A stretch of 8,780 nt of DNA from JBLIDK01 sp047632595 (GTDB lineage: Bacteria; Bacteroidota; Bacteroidia; Sphingobacteriales; Sphingobacteriaceae), in NCBI GenBank assembly GCA_047632595.1, contig JBLIDK010000068.1:1-8780 (forward strand), written 5' to 3'. The stretch's first letter is position 1, and every line of letters begins with the position of its first letter. Below, piece after piece: positions 1-6,376 of this stretch. The position numbers were made by a program, and so were the translations under genes. The notes beneath the pieces are model-generated. The model did not search any database. It was not told the DNA's origin and saw only the letters and a list, made by a program, of their open reading frames with translations.

Positions 1-926
1 AAATCCACGTTTCCACCTGAAAGTATTAGTCCAACTTTTTTGTTTTTGAATTTACTAGGGTATTTTAAAATCATAGCCATTGGAACTGCTGAGGATGGTT
101 CTACAATAATCTTCAAACGGGTATAAATCAATTTCATCGCCTCTACTATCTCGTCATCTGTTACAGTGAGAATTGTACAAGAAGATTTTGAAATGATTTC
201 CCAGTTAATCTCCCCCAAACTAGTCAATAATCCATCTGCAATGGTATTTGGGCTTTCTAAAGGGACTAATTTTTTCTTTTGCAAGGATAAAAATGCGTCA
301 TTGGCTCCTTCTGGTTCTCCTGCAAAAACTTTAATGGTTGAATTAAAAGATTCACAAGCTAAAATAGTTCCACTAAGCAGCCCGCCGCCGCCAACCGGAC
401 AAGAAACAATGTCCAAGTCTGAAATTTCATTTAGTAATTCAAGGGCAGTTGTTCCTTGACCTTCAATAATATCTATATGATTATAAGGTGGGACAAAAGA
501 AGCATTCGTTTTCTTTAAGACTTCTTCTAAAGTGCCTTCTCGAGCCGCTAAATTGGGTTCGCATTCTATAATTTCTGCTCCATAACCAAGAACCGCATCC
601 TTTTTAACTTGAGGTGCATTATTTGGCATTACGATATATGCTTTTAGTCCGTAGTTACGTGCTGCTAAAGAAAGAGCTTGAGCATGATTGCCCGATGAGT
701 GAGTTGCCACGCTCTTTATTTTACCCTTTTCTATTAATTTTAAAACGGCATTTAAAGCTCCACGCATTTTAAAAGCACCAACTTTTTGAAAATTCTCGCA
801 TTTAAAATAAATGGAACAGCCTGCAATCTCATCAATTAACTGAGAGGTTAAAACTGGAGTTTTATGAATAAATGGCTTAATCCTTGAGTGTGCCTCGTTT
901 ATATTTACCGCTGATTTATAATCCAT
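1..926 (-). CDS. PLP-dependent serine racemase / threonine (serine) dehydratase family enzyme, C-terminus cut by window edge
   Basis: Fold-type II PLP enzyme expected in the cytoplasm to racemise serine and/or deaminate serine or threonine to pyruvate or 2-oxobutyrate. The 308 visible residues begin at ATG 926-924. The PLP-binding lysine is K53 in GAFKMRG. SSGNH lies at 77-81, the phosphate-cradle tetraglycine is G179-G182, and SGGN at 303-306 supplies the serine that contacts the pyridine nitrogen. E204, A208 and D210 match the divalent-metal site of eukaryotic serine racemase, and R129 aligns with its substrate-carboxylate arginine. S78 aligns with the re-face catalytic serine of serine racemase (Ser84 in human); TdcB-type dehydratases usually have alanine there, so racemase-like activity is plausible. 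No ACT regulatory domain can be present in what is visible, and the family usually ends about 10-20 residues after SGGN, so little is missing. It is divergent from the metallophosphoesterase gene. The family is certain; substrate and racemase/dehydratase balance are inferred. Confidence 0.93.
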   Translation of the reverse strand, partial: MDYKSAVNINEAHSRIKPFIHKTPVLTSQLIDEIAGCSIYFKCENFQKVGAFKMRGALNAVLKLIEKGKIKSVATHSSGNHAQALSLAARNYGLKAYIVMPNNAPQVKKDAVLGYGAEIIECEPNLAAREGTLEEVLKKTNASFVPPYNHIDIIEGQGTTALELLNEISDLDIVSCPVGGGGLLSGTILACESFNSTIKVFAGEPEGANDAFLSLQKKKLVPLESPNTIADGLLTSLGEINWEIISKSSCTILTVTDDEIVEAMKLIYTRLKIIVEPSSAVPMAMILKYPSKFKNKKVGLILSGGNVD

Positions 927-999
927 TTTTGTACTTTCCCTATTAATTCGCACTAATATCGAAACAATTTTATTCATTTGTGATTAATTACACATAGCT
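927..999. promoter_or_regulatory. Divergent intergenic region between the racemase-like and phosphoesterase genes
   Basis: This 73-base AT-rich gap must hold the start signals of both divergent genes. On the plus strand, TTCATTTG at 973-980 matches the Bacteroidota -7 element TAnnTTTG at five of six fixed positions and lies 19 bases before ATG 1000, but no TTTG is found at the proper -33 spacing. No convincing promoter is seen for the leftward gene. Neither start has a recognisable Shine-Dalgarno sequence. The promoter assignment is weak. Confidence 0.25.
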
Positions 1000-2244
1000 A
1001 TGGCCGCAGTTTTCTTTACCATACTCATATTAATTGTTGATGCTTACTTCTACCAAGCGGTTAGAAAGACTATTGAGCGAAAGAAACTTCGCTTTAGAAA
1101 AAACATGCTCCGCATTTACATTGGGCACACGGTTTTTCTTTTAGTTGGCTTATGGATTAGCGTTATTATGGCAGATAATTGGCCTCGTAATTTAATGATG
1201 GCTATTGTGTTTGTTTTGCTTTTAAGCAAAGTATTCTCCCTGCCCTTTCTTTTAGGCGATGACCTTGGCCGTTTTGTAAGATGGACGCTCAGAAAAGTTA
1301 AAAGCTTTGTTAAGTCTGAAAAAAACACAGAGACTTTCCCTGGCGAGCCAATTAAACGCAGTAAGTTTTTAATGCAAGCTGGTCTAGTAGCAGCAGCTAT
1401 TCCTTTTTCAGCTATGTCGTTTGGAATAATAAGTGGGGCATACGATTACCGAATTCGAAGAGAAACGTTATTCTTGAAAAACCTGCCAAAAGAGTTTGAC
1501 GGCTTGACCTTAGCGCAAATTAGCGACATTCATTCTGGTAGTTTTTATAACCAAACAGCCGTGCAAGGTGGGGTTGATATGTTACTTGCTGAAAAGCCAG
1601 ACCTAGTGTTTTTCACTGGTGATTTAGTAAATAATCGAGCTAGCGAAATTCACGATTACTTCGATATTTTCAAACAAGTTAAGGCTCCATTAGGTGTTTA
1701 TAGCACCTTGGGTAACCACGATTATGGCGACTACGTTGAATGGCCATCGGCTGCAGCGAAAGCACAAAATTTATTGGATGTAAGAGAAGCTCATAAATTA
1801 TTGGGTTGGAATTTATTAAGTAATGAAAACCGAATTGTTACCGTAGATGGTGCTGAATTAGCTGTTGTAGGCGTTGAAAACTGGGGCTCATTAGGAAGAT
1901 TTCCAAAATATGGAGACGTAGAACTTGCTAAAAAAGGCACTGAAAATGTTCCTGTGAAATTACTTTTAAGTCACGACCCGAGCCATTGGGATGCTATTGT
2001 AAACAAAGAGCACAAAGACATGGATGTGATGTTTGCTGGACATACCCACGGAATGCAATTTGGAGTGGAAGTATTGGGTATTAAGTGGAGTCCCGTGCAG
2101 TATTTTTATAAGCAATGGGCTGGTCTTTACCACCAAGAACAACAAGCGCTTTATGTAAATAGAGGCTACGGATTCTTAGGTTTCCCAGGTAGAGTTGGCA
2201 TGCCTCCTGAAATAACCATTTTCACCTTAAAACAACATGCTTAG
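1000..2244 (+). CDS. Membrane-anchored calcineurin-like metallophosphoesterase (YkuE/YaeI-type)
   Basis: Probable dimetal phosphoesterase with its catalytic domain outside the cytoplasmic membrane. The 414 residues start with hydrophobic segments at about 2-20, 38-57 and 65-85, followed by a basic linker and a further hydrophobic segment at about 123-147. The catalytic domain runs from about 165 to 410 and has the full metal-ligand set: D176-x-H178, G207-D208, G238-N-H-D241, H325 in LLSHDP, and G347-H-T-H-G351. The YaeI/YkuE relatives are reported to act on lipid-linked or UDP-sugar-type phosphoesters; the substrate here is not evident. ATG 1000 is the only reasonable start because an in-frame TAA lies 15 bases upstream. 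The stop overlaps the next gene's start by 8 bases, so the two proteins are probably translated together, and both sit in the membrane. The family call is secure; the substrate is unknown. Confidence 0.92.
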   Translation: MAAVFFTILILIVDAYFYQAVRKTIERKKLRFRKNMLRIYIGHTVFLLVGLWISVIMADNWPRNLMMAIVFVLLLSKVFSLPFLLGDDLGRFVRWTLRKVKSFVKSEKNTETFPGEPIKRSKFLMQAGLVAAAIPFSAMSFGIISGAYDYRIRRETLFLKNLPKEFDGLTLAQISDIHSGSFYNQTAVQGGVDMLLAEKPDLVFFTGDLVNNRASEIHDYFDIFKQVKAPLGVYSTLGNHDYGDYVEWPSAAAKAQNLLDVREAHKLLGWNLLSNENRIVTVDGAELAVVGVENWGSLGRFPKYGDVELAKKGTENVPVKLLLSHDPSHWDAIVNKEHKDMDVMFAGHTHGMQFGVEVLGIKWSPVQYFYKQWAGLYHQEQQALYVNRGYGFLGFPGRVGMPPEITIFTLKQHA

Positions 2245-3070
2245 TCGCATAGTTAGGTTTATAGGCGATAGCCATTTGTTTATTGCATTGTGCGGTGTTT
2301 CACTGGCGGCTTTAACCCCATATCTTCACGGAATTAACCTAGGTGACTTTCATTATTTTTCCTTTTTGTTCATTGGAGTACTGTTAATCTACAATGTTCA
2401 AGTTCTTCGAATTTTTGGAGTTTCTTTAGTAAAAGGTAAGAAGTTTAAAGTTAAAATTTGGCAGGCATTCCTTTTTGTTTTGGGAATGTTATGGTGTAGT
2501 TTCAGTTGGATACTTTTTCCATTAAATGTCCAAATTATTCTTATTCTTTTGTTCGGACTATCGATATTATATTACATCCCCTTCTTTGGCAAGTCCGCTT
2601 CAAAATTGGCATTAAAGCAGATTGCAGGCGTTAAAGTGGCGCTAATTGCAATAGTTTGGGCTACATGCACTGCGGTAATTCCACTTATTTTAATGGGTGA
2701 CAAACTGGACAATACGCACTACTTATTTATTGCTGAACGATTCATATTTCTTTTCGCTTTAGCAATACCGTTCGATTTTAGAGATTATGCCGAAGATATT
2801 GAAGCTAAGGTTCCCACTTTTCCAGTTCTTATAGGTAAAGATAAAAGCGTTAAAATGAGCATTTTAATTATGGCACTATTTGGTCTAGTTGTATTACTAA
2901 ATCCTTTCAATTCCGACTATAAATTTGCTTTGTTGTTATCTGCAGCCATTTCTATTGTGGCTATTTACTTTAGCAAAAACCAAAAAAACGGGTTGTACTT
3001 CCATTATGTAGTGGATGGTATGATGTTGTTGCAAGTGGCGTTGGTTTTTGAGTTAACCATTCTTAAATAG
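2237..3070 (+). CDS. Polytopic membrane protein, UbiA prenyltransferase-like with degenerate first Asp motif
   Basis: 277-residue protein with about seven to nine hydrophobic helices (roughly 13-30, 38-56, 75-94, 97-114, 130-152, 162-179, 206-222, 229-245 and 257-275). The segment at 177-200 closely resembles the second Asp-rich motif of UbiA prenyltransferases: D180, R182-D183 and D187, followed by TFPVLIG as in the usual TLPVLLG. The first UbiA motif (NDxxDxxxD) is not found. Its expected place, around 52-60, reads YNVQVLRIF and has no acidic residue. Canonical UbiA enzymes use both motifs to bind Mg-diphosphate and move a prenyl group onto an aromatic acceptor in the membrane, so this protein may be a divergent or catalytically altered member. 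ATG 2237 overlaps the phosphoesterase stop by 8 bases, indicating translational coupling. Superfamily membership is likely; function is open. Confidence 0.75.
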   Translation: MLSRIVRFIGDSHLFIALCGVSLAALTPYLHGINLGDFHYFSFLFIGVLLIYNVQVLRIFGVSLVKGKKFKVKIWQAFLFVLGMLWCSFSWILFPLNVQIILILLFGLSILYYIPFFGKSASKLALKQIAGVKVALIAIVWATCTAVIPLILMGDKLDNTHYLFIAERFIFLFALAIPFDFRDYAEDIEAKVPTFPVLIGKDKSVKMSILIMALFGLVVLLNPFNSDYKFALLLSAAISIVAIYFSKNQKNGLYFHYVVDGMMLLQVALVFELTILK

Positions 3071-3102
3071 CCTTTTATCTTATTTAAGCTTTTTGTATTT
3101 TT
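3062..3102 (+). terminator. Possible AT-rich intrinsic terminator over the end of the UbiA-like gene
   Basis: CTTAAATA at 3062-3069 and TATTTAAG at 3081-3088 are perfect 8-bp reverse complements around an 11-base loop, followed by a T-rich tail at 3090-3102 broken by GTA. The left arm lies in the last codons of the UbiA-like gene. The stem is all A/T except for one G-C pair, so it is thermodynamically weak. A second, imperfect copy of the same layout (arms 3103-3110 and 3122-3129, T-rich tail 3130-3143) lies one repeat unit downstream. Confidence 0.45.
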
Positions 3103-3132
3103 CTTAATTAGTAAAATATCTTATTTAAGTTT

Positions 3133-3164
3133 TTTGTATTTTTCTTAATTAGTGAGTACCTTTG
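3133..3164 (+). promoter_or_regulatory. Bacteroidota-type promoter of the fic gene
   Basis: TTTG at 3133-3136 and TACCTTTG at 3157-3164, separated by 20 bases, match the Bacteroidota housekeeping promoter (TTTG at -33, TAnnTTTG at -7) at every fixed position. The predicted transcript start, about 5-8 bases past the -7 element, falls around 3169-3172, only a few bases before ATG 3177. Each element lies in a different copy of the 41-bp repeat. Confidence 0.65.
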
Positions 3165-3176
3165 TTTAAGAAGGTG

Positions 3177-4301
3177 ATGAAAAACTTTAGAGCAGGAACA
3201 TATATAAATCAAGGGGCATACAAAAGCTTTCAGCCCAATTTCATCAATCGCCAATGGACTTTAGATAACATTGAGATCATCAATTTATTAAGTAAAGCAG
3301 ATAGACAATTGGGCAGGCTAGATATGTATTCTGAGTATGTCCCAAATATAGACCTTTTCATTAGCATGCATGTAGTGAAAGAAGCTACAAAGTCGAGCAA
3401 AATTGAAGGAACTCAAACCAATATTGAAGAAGCTATTCGTGATGTGGATGAACTTACATCAGAAAAAAGAGATGATTGGGAAGAGGTTCAAAACTACATT
3501 ATTGCCTTAAGAACTGCAGTAAACAAATTAGAGGAACTCCCTTTTTCATCAAGACTTATTTGCTTAGCGCATAAAAGAATTCTAAAAGGAGTTAGAGGAA
3601 AAAACAAAATTCCAGGAGAATTTAGAACTAGTCAGAATTGGATTGGAGGGGCAAGCATTTCGGACGCAACTTTTGTTCCACCAAATTTTAAGGATATCGA
3701 TTCATTAATGAGTGATTTGGAGAAATTTGCGCATAATGAAGACCACCCTTTACCAGAACTTTTGAAAATTGCGTTGATACATTATCAATTTGAAACCATT
3801 CACCCCTTTTTAGATGGGAACGGAAGAGTTGGAAGGCTATTGATTTCCACTTATTTGGTAGAAAAAGGAATACTTAAGAACCCTATTCTGTATTTATCAG
3901 ACTTTTTTGAGCGAAATAGAGCGTTGTACTATTCAAACTTGATGAAAGCACGAGAGAACAATGATATTGAACAATGGCTTAAGTTTTTCCTTGTAGGGAT
4001 AAACGAATGTGCTAAAAACGGTGTAGAAACTTTTGATAAAATTTTAAAGCTACAGCGCGAAACCGATGAAAAAGCACAGCAATTAGGCAGTAGAACCGGT
4101 AATGCAAGACTAGTTATAAATAAGCTATACCAGCGACCAATTACCGATGCAGCAAAGGTGAGTGATGTTTGTGAAATTTCTTTACCATCAGCTTATAAAC
4201 TAATTCGTGATCTGGAAAAATTGGGCATTGTTTCTGAATTCACTGGCGACCAGCGAAACAAACAATATAGATTTGGTGAATACATCGAAATATTCAACTA
4301 A
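3177..4301 (+). CDS. Fic-domain protein adenylyltransferase (AMPylator), self-inhibited class, with C-terminal winged helix
   Basis: Predicted cytoplasmic enzyme of 374 residues that transfers AMP from ATP to a protein hydroxyl group. It has an N-terminal Fic_N-type region (about 1-95), the Fic core (about 100-275) and a C-terminal winged-helix segment (about 310-374). The active-site loop H209-P-F-L-D-G-N-G-R-V-G-R220 is complete, with catalytic H209 and the Mg-binding acid D213. S73-S-K-I-E77-G78 fits the inhibitory-helix motif [S/T]xxxE[G/N]; its N-terminal position makes this a class II Fic protein, held inactive until the glutamate is displaced. The flap region is around 155-170. I chose ATG 3177, preceded by AAGAAGG only 2 bases away. 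An in-frame TTG at 3162 lies inside the promoter -7 element and would precede the predicted transcript start. No antitoxin-like gene is adjacent. The target protein is unknown. Confidence 0.93.
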   Translation: MKNFRAGTYINQGAYKSFQPNFINRQWTLDNIEIINLLSKADRQLGRLDMYSEYVPNIDLFISMHVVKEATKSSKIEGTQTNIEEAIRDVDELTSEKRDDWEEVQNYIIALRTAVNKLEELPFSSRLICLAHKRILKGVRGKNKIPGEFRTSQNWIGGASISDATFVPPNFKDIDSLMSDLEKFAHNEDHPLPELLKIALIHYQFETIHPFLDGNGRVGRLLISTYLVEKGILKNPILYLSDFFERNRALYYSNLMKARENNDIEQWLKFFLVGINECAKNGVETFDKILKLQRETDEKAQQLGSRTGNARLVINKLYQRPITDAAKVSDVCEISLPSAYKLIRDLEKLGIVSEFTGDQRNKQYRFGEYIEIFN

Positions 4302-4324
4302 TTCCACCAGGATCAGTAGCCAAC

Positions 4325-4355
4325 TTTGAAAAAAGTGTAATTAGTGTTAAGTTTA
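4325..4355 (+). promoter_or_regulatory. Probable Bacteroidota-type promoter of the secreted hydrolase gene
   Basis: TTTG at 4325-4328 and TAAGTTTA at 4348-4355 are separated by 19 bases. The second element matches TAnnTTTG except for its last base. The predicted transcript start, near 4361, leaves a leader of only about a dozen bases before ATG 4374, which is directly preceded by AAAGG. This suggests the hydrolase is transcribed separately from fic. Confidence 0.5.
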
Positions 4356-4373
4356 TGCAAGAATAATTAAAGG

Positions 4374-5672
4374 ATGATAAAGCTTAATACAATTCTAATT
4401 GCCTTTTTGATAGTTACAAGTGTTGGTGCACAAAACTATTGCGAACTTGCTCCAAGATTTAGGGAGGTGGTTTTTAATGATGTTACTGTGACTTCCGATG
4501 TTCAGTATGGAACAAACGTAAATTATCAACGACAAACTCAAGATTTGTTTTTAGATATCTATGAGCCCACTGATGACAACGCCACACTAAGGCCATTAAT
4601 CATTTTTGCTCATGGTGGTTCTTTTATTGATGGAGTTAAAACAGACACTGATGTAGTAACTTTCTGTAACTATTACGCTCAACAAGGGTATGTAACTGTT
4701 GCCATGCAGTACCGTTTAGGTTGGGAAGTTTATAATGAAACGGGTGGAAAGCGTGCCGTTTTTAGGGCTCTACAGGACGGAAAAGCGGTTGTACGCTTTT
4801 TAAAAGAGAATCGCGCTACTTACAAAATAGACACCAATAATATTATTTTTGCTGGCACCTCTGCTGGTGGTTTTATTGGTATTCACATGGCTTTTTTAAA
4901 CGAGCCCTCTGAAATACCAAACGAAATTGATACGACCGAATACAGTTTAACAAATCCTTTAGGTCTTGATGGTTTAAGAGGAAAAACCAATGATTTGTAC
5001 CAACATTCAGATAATGTAAAGGCAATAATGAATTTATGTGGAGCTATTGGCGATACAAGTTGGATAACTCCACAAGACGAGATTCCGCTTTTGAGTGTTC
5101 ACGGTACCGAAGATGGAACAGTGCCGTATGGAAGTGATGTAATTCAGGTTGAAGGTGCCCCAATTATTCCTGTTTCTGGGAGTTTGGATATTCACAGAAG
5201 AGCAAGAAATTTAGGTTTCAATGAAGAATTCTATACATTCTGTGGTGCAGGTCACGTACCCTACAACGAGGAGGATTATGAGGGAGATGTATGGGAGCCT
5301 TATCTTGATACAACCCTACAATTCATGAATCAATTTTTGGTAGAAAATGTTTTAGGCTGCGCCCCTTATGTTGGAGATAGAATACCCTATAAGGATAGTG
5401 TAGATTGTGTAGCCCCGAAGCCAACAAGCGTCCTAAATAATGAAGAGAAAAATTGGGAAATCTTTCCTAATCCAGCTAAAGAGAAATTGTACTTTCAGTC
5501 CACCAAAGTCACAATTTCTTCAATAGAAATCATTGACCTACATGGAAAACTTGTCCTTACATCTACTAAAATTAACGATGAAATTAACATTGCCCATTTA
5601 CCTTCTGGAATTTACTTTTTAAGGGTTAGTTATGTGAATGCAATTCAGGTTAAAAGGTTTGTTAAACTTTAG
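4374..5672 (+). CDS. Secreted alpha/beta-hydrolase (esterase/lipase-like) with T9SS C-terminal sorting domain
   Basis: 432-residue exported hydrolase. A signal peptide (about 1-19: basic K3, hydrophobic core, Ala-Gln at the likely cleavage site) leads into a carboxylesterase-type alpha/beta-hydrolase domain (about 35-325). H80-G-G-S-F forms the oxyanion-hole motif and G161-T-S163-A-G165 is the nucleophile elbow. D247 in HGTEDGTVP and H294 in GAGHVPY complete the triad. Residues 361-432 form a Por secretion tail: it opens with IFPNPA, contains IEIIDLHGKLV and LPSGIYFLRV, and ends in basic KRFVKL. This tail directs passage across the outer membrane by the type IX system and usually release or attachment at the cell surface. 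Such enzymes often deacylate polysaccharides or esters, but the substrate here is unknown. Cysteines at 23, 99, 222, 290, 329 and 345 could form disulfides. The gene ends 8 bases from the convergent response regulator. Confidence 0.92.
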   Translation: MIKLNTILIAFLIVTSVGAQNYCELAPRFREVVFNDVTVTSDVQYGTNVNYQRQTQDLFLDIYEPTDDNATLRPLIIFAHGGSFIDGVKTDTDVVTFCNYYAQQGYVTVAMQYRLGWEVYNETGGKRAVFRALQDGKAVVRFLKENRATYKIDTNNIIFAGTSAGGFIGIHMAFLNEPSEIPNEIDTTEYSLTNPLGLDGLRGKTNDLYQHSDNVKAIMNLCGAIGDTSWITPQDEIPLLSVHGTEDGTVPYGSDVIQVEGAPIIPVSGSLDIHRRARNLGFNEEFYTFCGAGHVPYNEEDYEGDVWEPYLDTTLQFMNQFLVENVLGCAPYVGDRIPYKDSVDCVAPKPTSVLNNEEKNWEIFPNPAKEKLYFQSTKVTISSIEIIDLHGKLVLTSTKINDEINIAHLPSGIYFLRVSYVNAIQVKRFVKL

Positions 5673-5680
5673 TAGGAAAA

Positions 5681-6376
5681 TTAAGCAACATTAAATCGAT
5701 ACCCTACACCTCTTACCGTTTCTAATTGAGTTGGGCTTTCTGGGTTCTGCTCAATTTTCTTTCTTAAACGAACAATATGCATATCCAAGGTTCTTGTATT
5801 CACATCACTGCTATAACCCCAAACGGTTTTAATTAAGTCCTCTCGAGAAATAACGTTGTTTGGGTTTTTAAGAAAATGAAAAAGTATTCTATTCTCTAAA
5901 ATGGTCAACTCAGTTCTAACTCCGTCTTTTGTCAACAAATGAATGCTTGGCTGATGTTTAAAACCGTTAAACTCCATTACCTCATCATTCTCTGAAATCA
6001 TTTTTGAGAAGCTCAGCTTATTCTCAATTAATGCAGATAGCACTTCAATATTGAATGGCTTTGCCATAAAGTCTGTCACCCCAAATTTGTAGGCATTAAT
6101 TTTATCTACATCCTGACCTTTTGCTGTTGTCATTATGATTATATTATTAAAACCACTGTCTCTTAATCCTTGGCAAATTTCATCTCCCATTTTACCTGGA
6201 AGCATCCAATCTAATAAAACTACATCCGGATTCTCTTTTTTGATTAATTCCTCAGCTTCAGCACCATTTGCCGTTTCAATAATTTTATACCCCTCGGCTT
6301 CTAACCTGTGTTTAATTAAAAAACGTAAATTTTCGTCGTCTTCTATTATCGCAATTTTAGTATTGTTCTTATCCAT
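5681..6376 (-). CDS. OmpR/PhoB-family DNA-binding response regulator
   Basis: 231-residue cytoplasmic response regulator. The receiver domain (about 6-120) has the acidic pocket E12-D13-D14, phosphoacceptor D56 in LLDWMLPG, switch threonine T84 in MTTAKG and conserved K106 in AKPF. The C-terminal winged helix-turn-helix (about 133-231) includes the recognition-helix region TRTLDMHIVRLRKKIE at 194-209 and the wing VRGVGYRF at 221-228. Phosphorylation by the kinase encoded just upstream should promote dimerisation and binding to target promoters. Its ATG overlaps the kinase stop by 8 bases, and it is the last gene of the leftward peptidase-kinase-regulator unit. All residues needed for phosphotransfer are present. 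The target genes cannot be read from this window. Confidence 0.96.
   Translation of the reverse strand: MDKNNTKIAIIEDDENLRFLIKHRLEAEGYKIIETANGAEAEELIKKENPDVVLLDWMLPGKMGDEICQGLRDSGFNNIIIMTTAKGQDVDKINAYKFGVTDFMAKPFNIEVLSALIENKLSFSKMISENDEVMEFNGFKHQPSIHLLTKDGVRTELTILENRILFHFLKNPNNVISREDLIKTVWGYSSDVNTRTLDMHIVRLRKKIEQNPESPTQLETVRGVGYRFNVA

Larger units (their letters stand above)
3061..3170. repeat. 41-bp-period tandem repeat between the UbiA-like and fic genes
   Basis: Two 37-base units, 3076-3112 and 3117-3153, are identical except for one C/T difference (3089 versus 3130) and are separated by 4 bases, giving a 41-base period. The phase continues outward. CTTAAATAG at 3062-3070 (the end of the upstream gene) aligns with CTTAATTAG at 3103-3111 and 3144-3152. 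TGTTTAAG at 3163-3170 aligns with TATTTAAG at 3081-3088 and 3122-3129. The array is therefore two clear units with degenerate partial ones on each side. It overlaps the possible terminator and the fic promoter. It does not look like a mobile element: there is no coding content and no target-site duplication. Confidence 0.85.

Noticed and set aside
166..459. Open frame on the plus strand
   Set aside because: It is antisense to the PLP enzyme, whose own frame has all its catalytic motifs; the translation resembles no family I know.
1116..1328. Open frame on the minus strand
   Set aside because: It is antisense to the N-terminal membrane part of the phosphoesterase and has no recognisable features.
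3076..3153. CRISPR-like direct repeats
   Set aside because: The two 37-base units are separated by only 4 bases, with no spacers and no cas genes; this is a simple tandem duplication.
3162..3176. TTG at 3162 as an earlier start for the Fic protein
   Set aside because: The TTG is part of the promoter -7 element, so it would lie upstream of the predicted transcript start; ATG 3177 already gives a complete N-terminal domain.
3177..4301. Fic gene as the toxin of a FicT/FicA or Doc/Phd toxin-antitoxin pair
   Set aside because: No small partner gene is adjacent and the inhibitory motif is within the protein itself; the length also exceeds that of typical Fic toxins.
5654..5670. Possible bidirectional terminator hairpin (7-bp stem, 3-base loop) at the end of the esterase gene
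   Set aside because: The stem contains a G-T pair, lies inside coding sequence, and has no clear T-run on the plus strand and only a short one on the minus strand.
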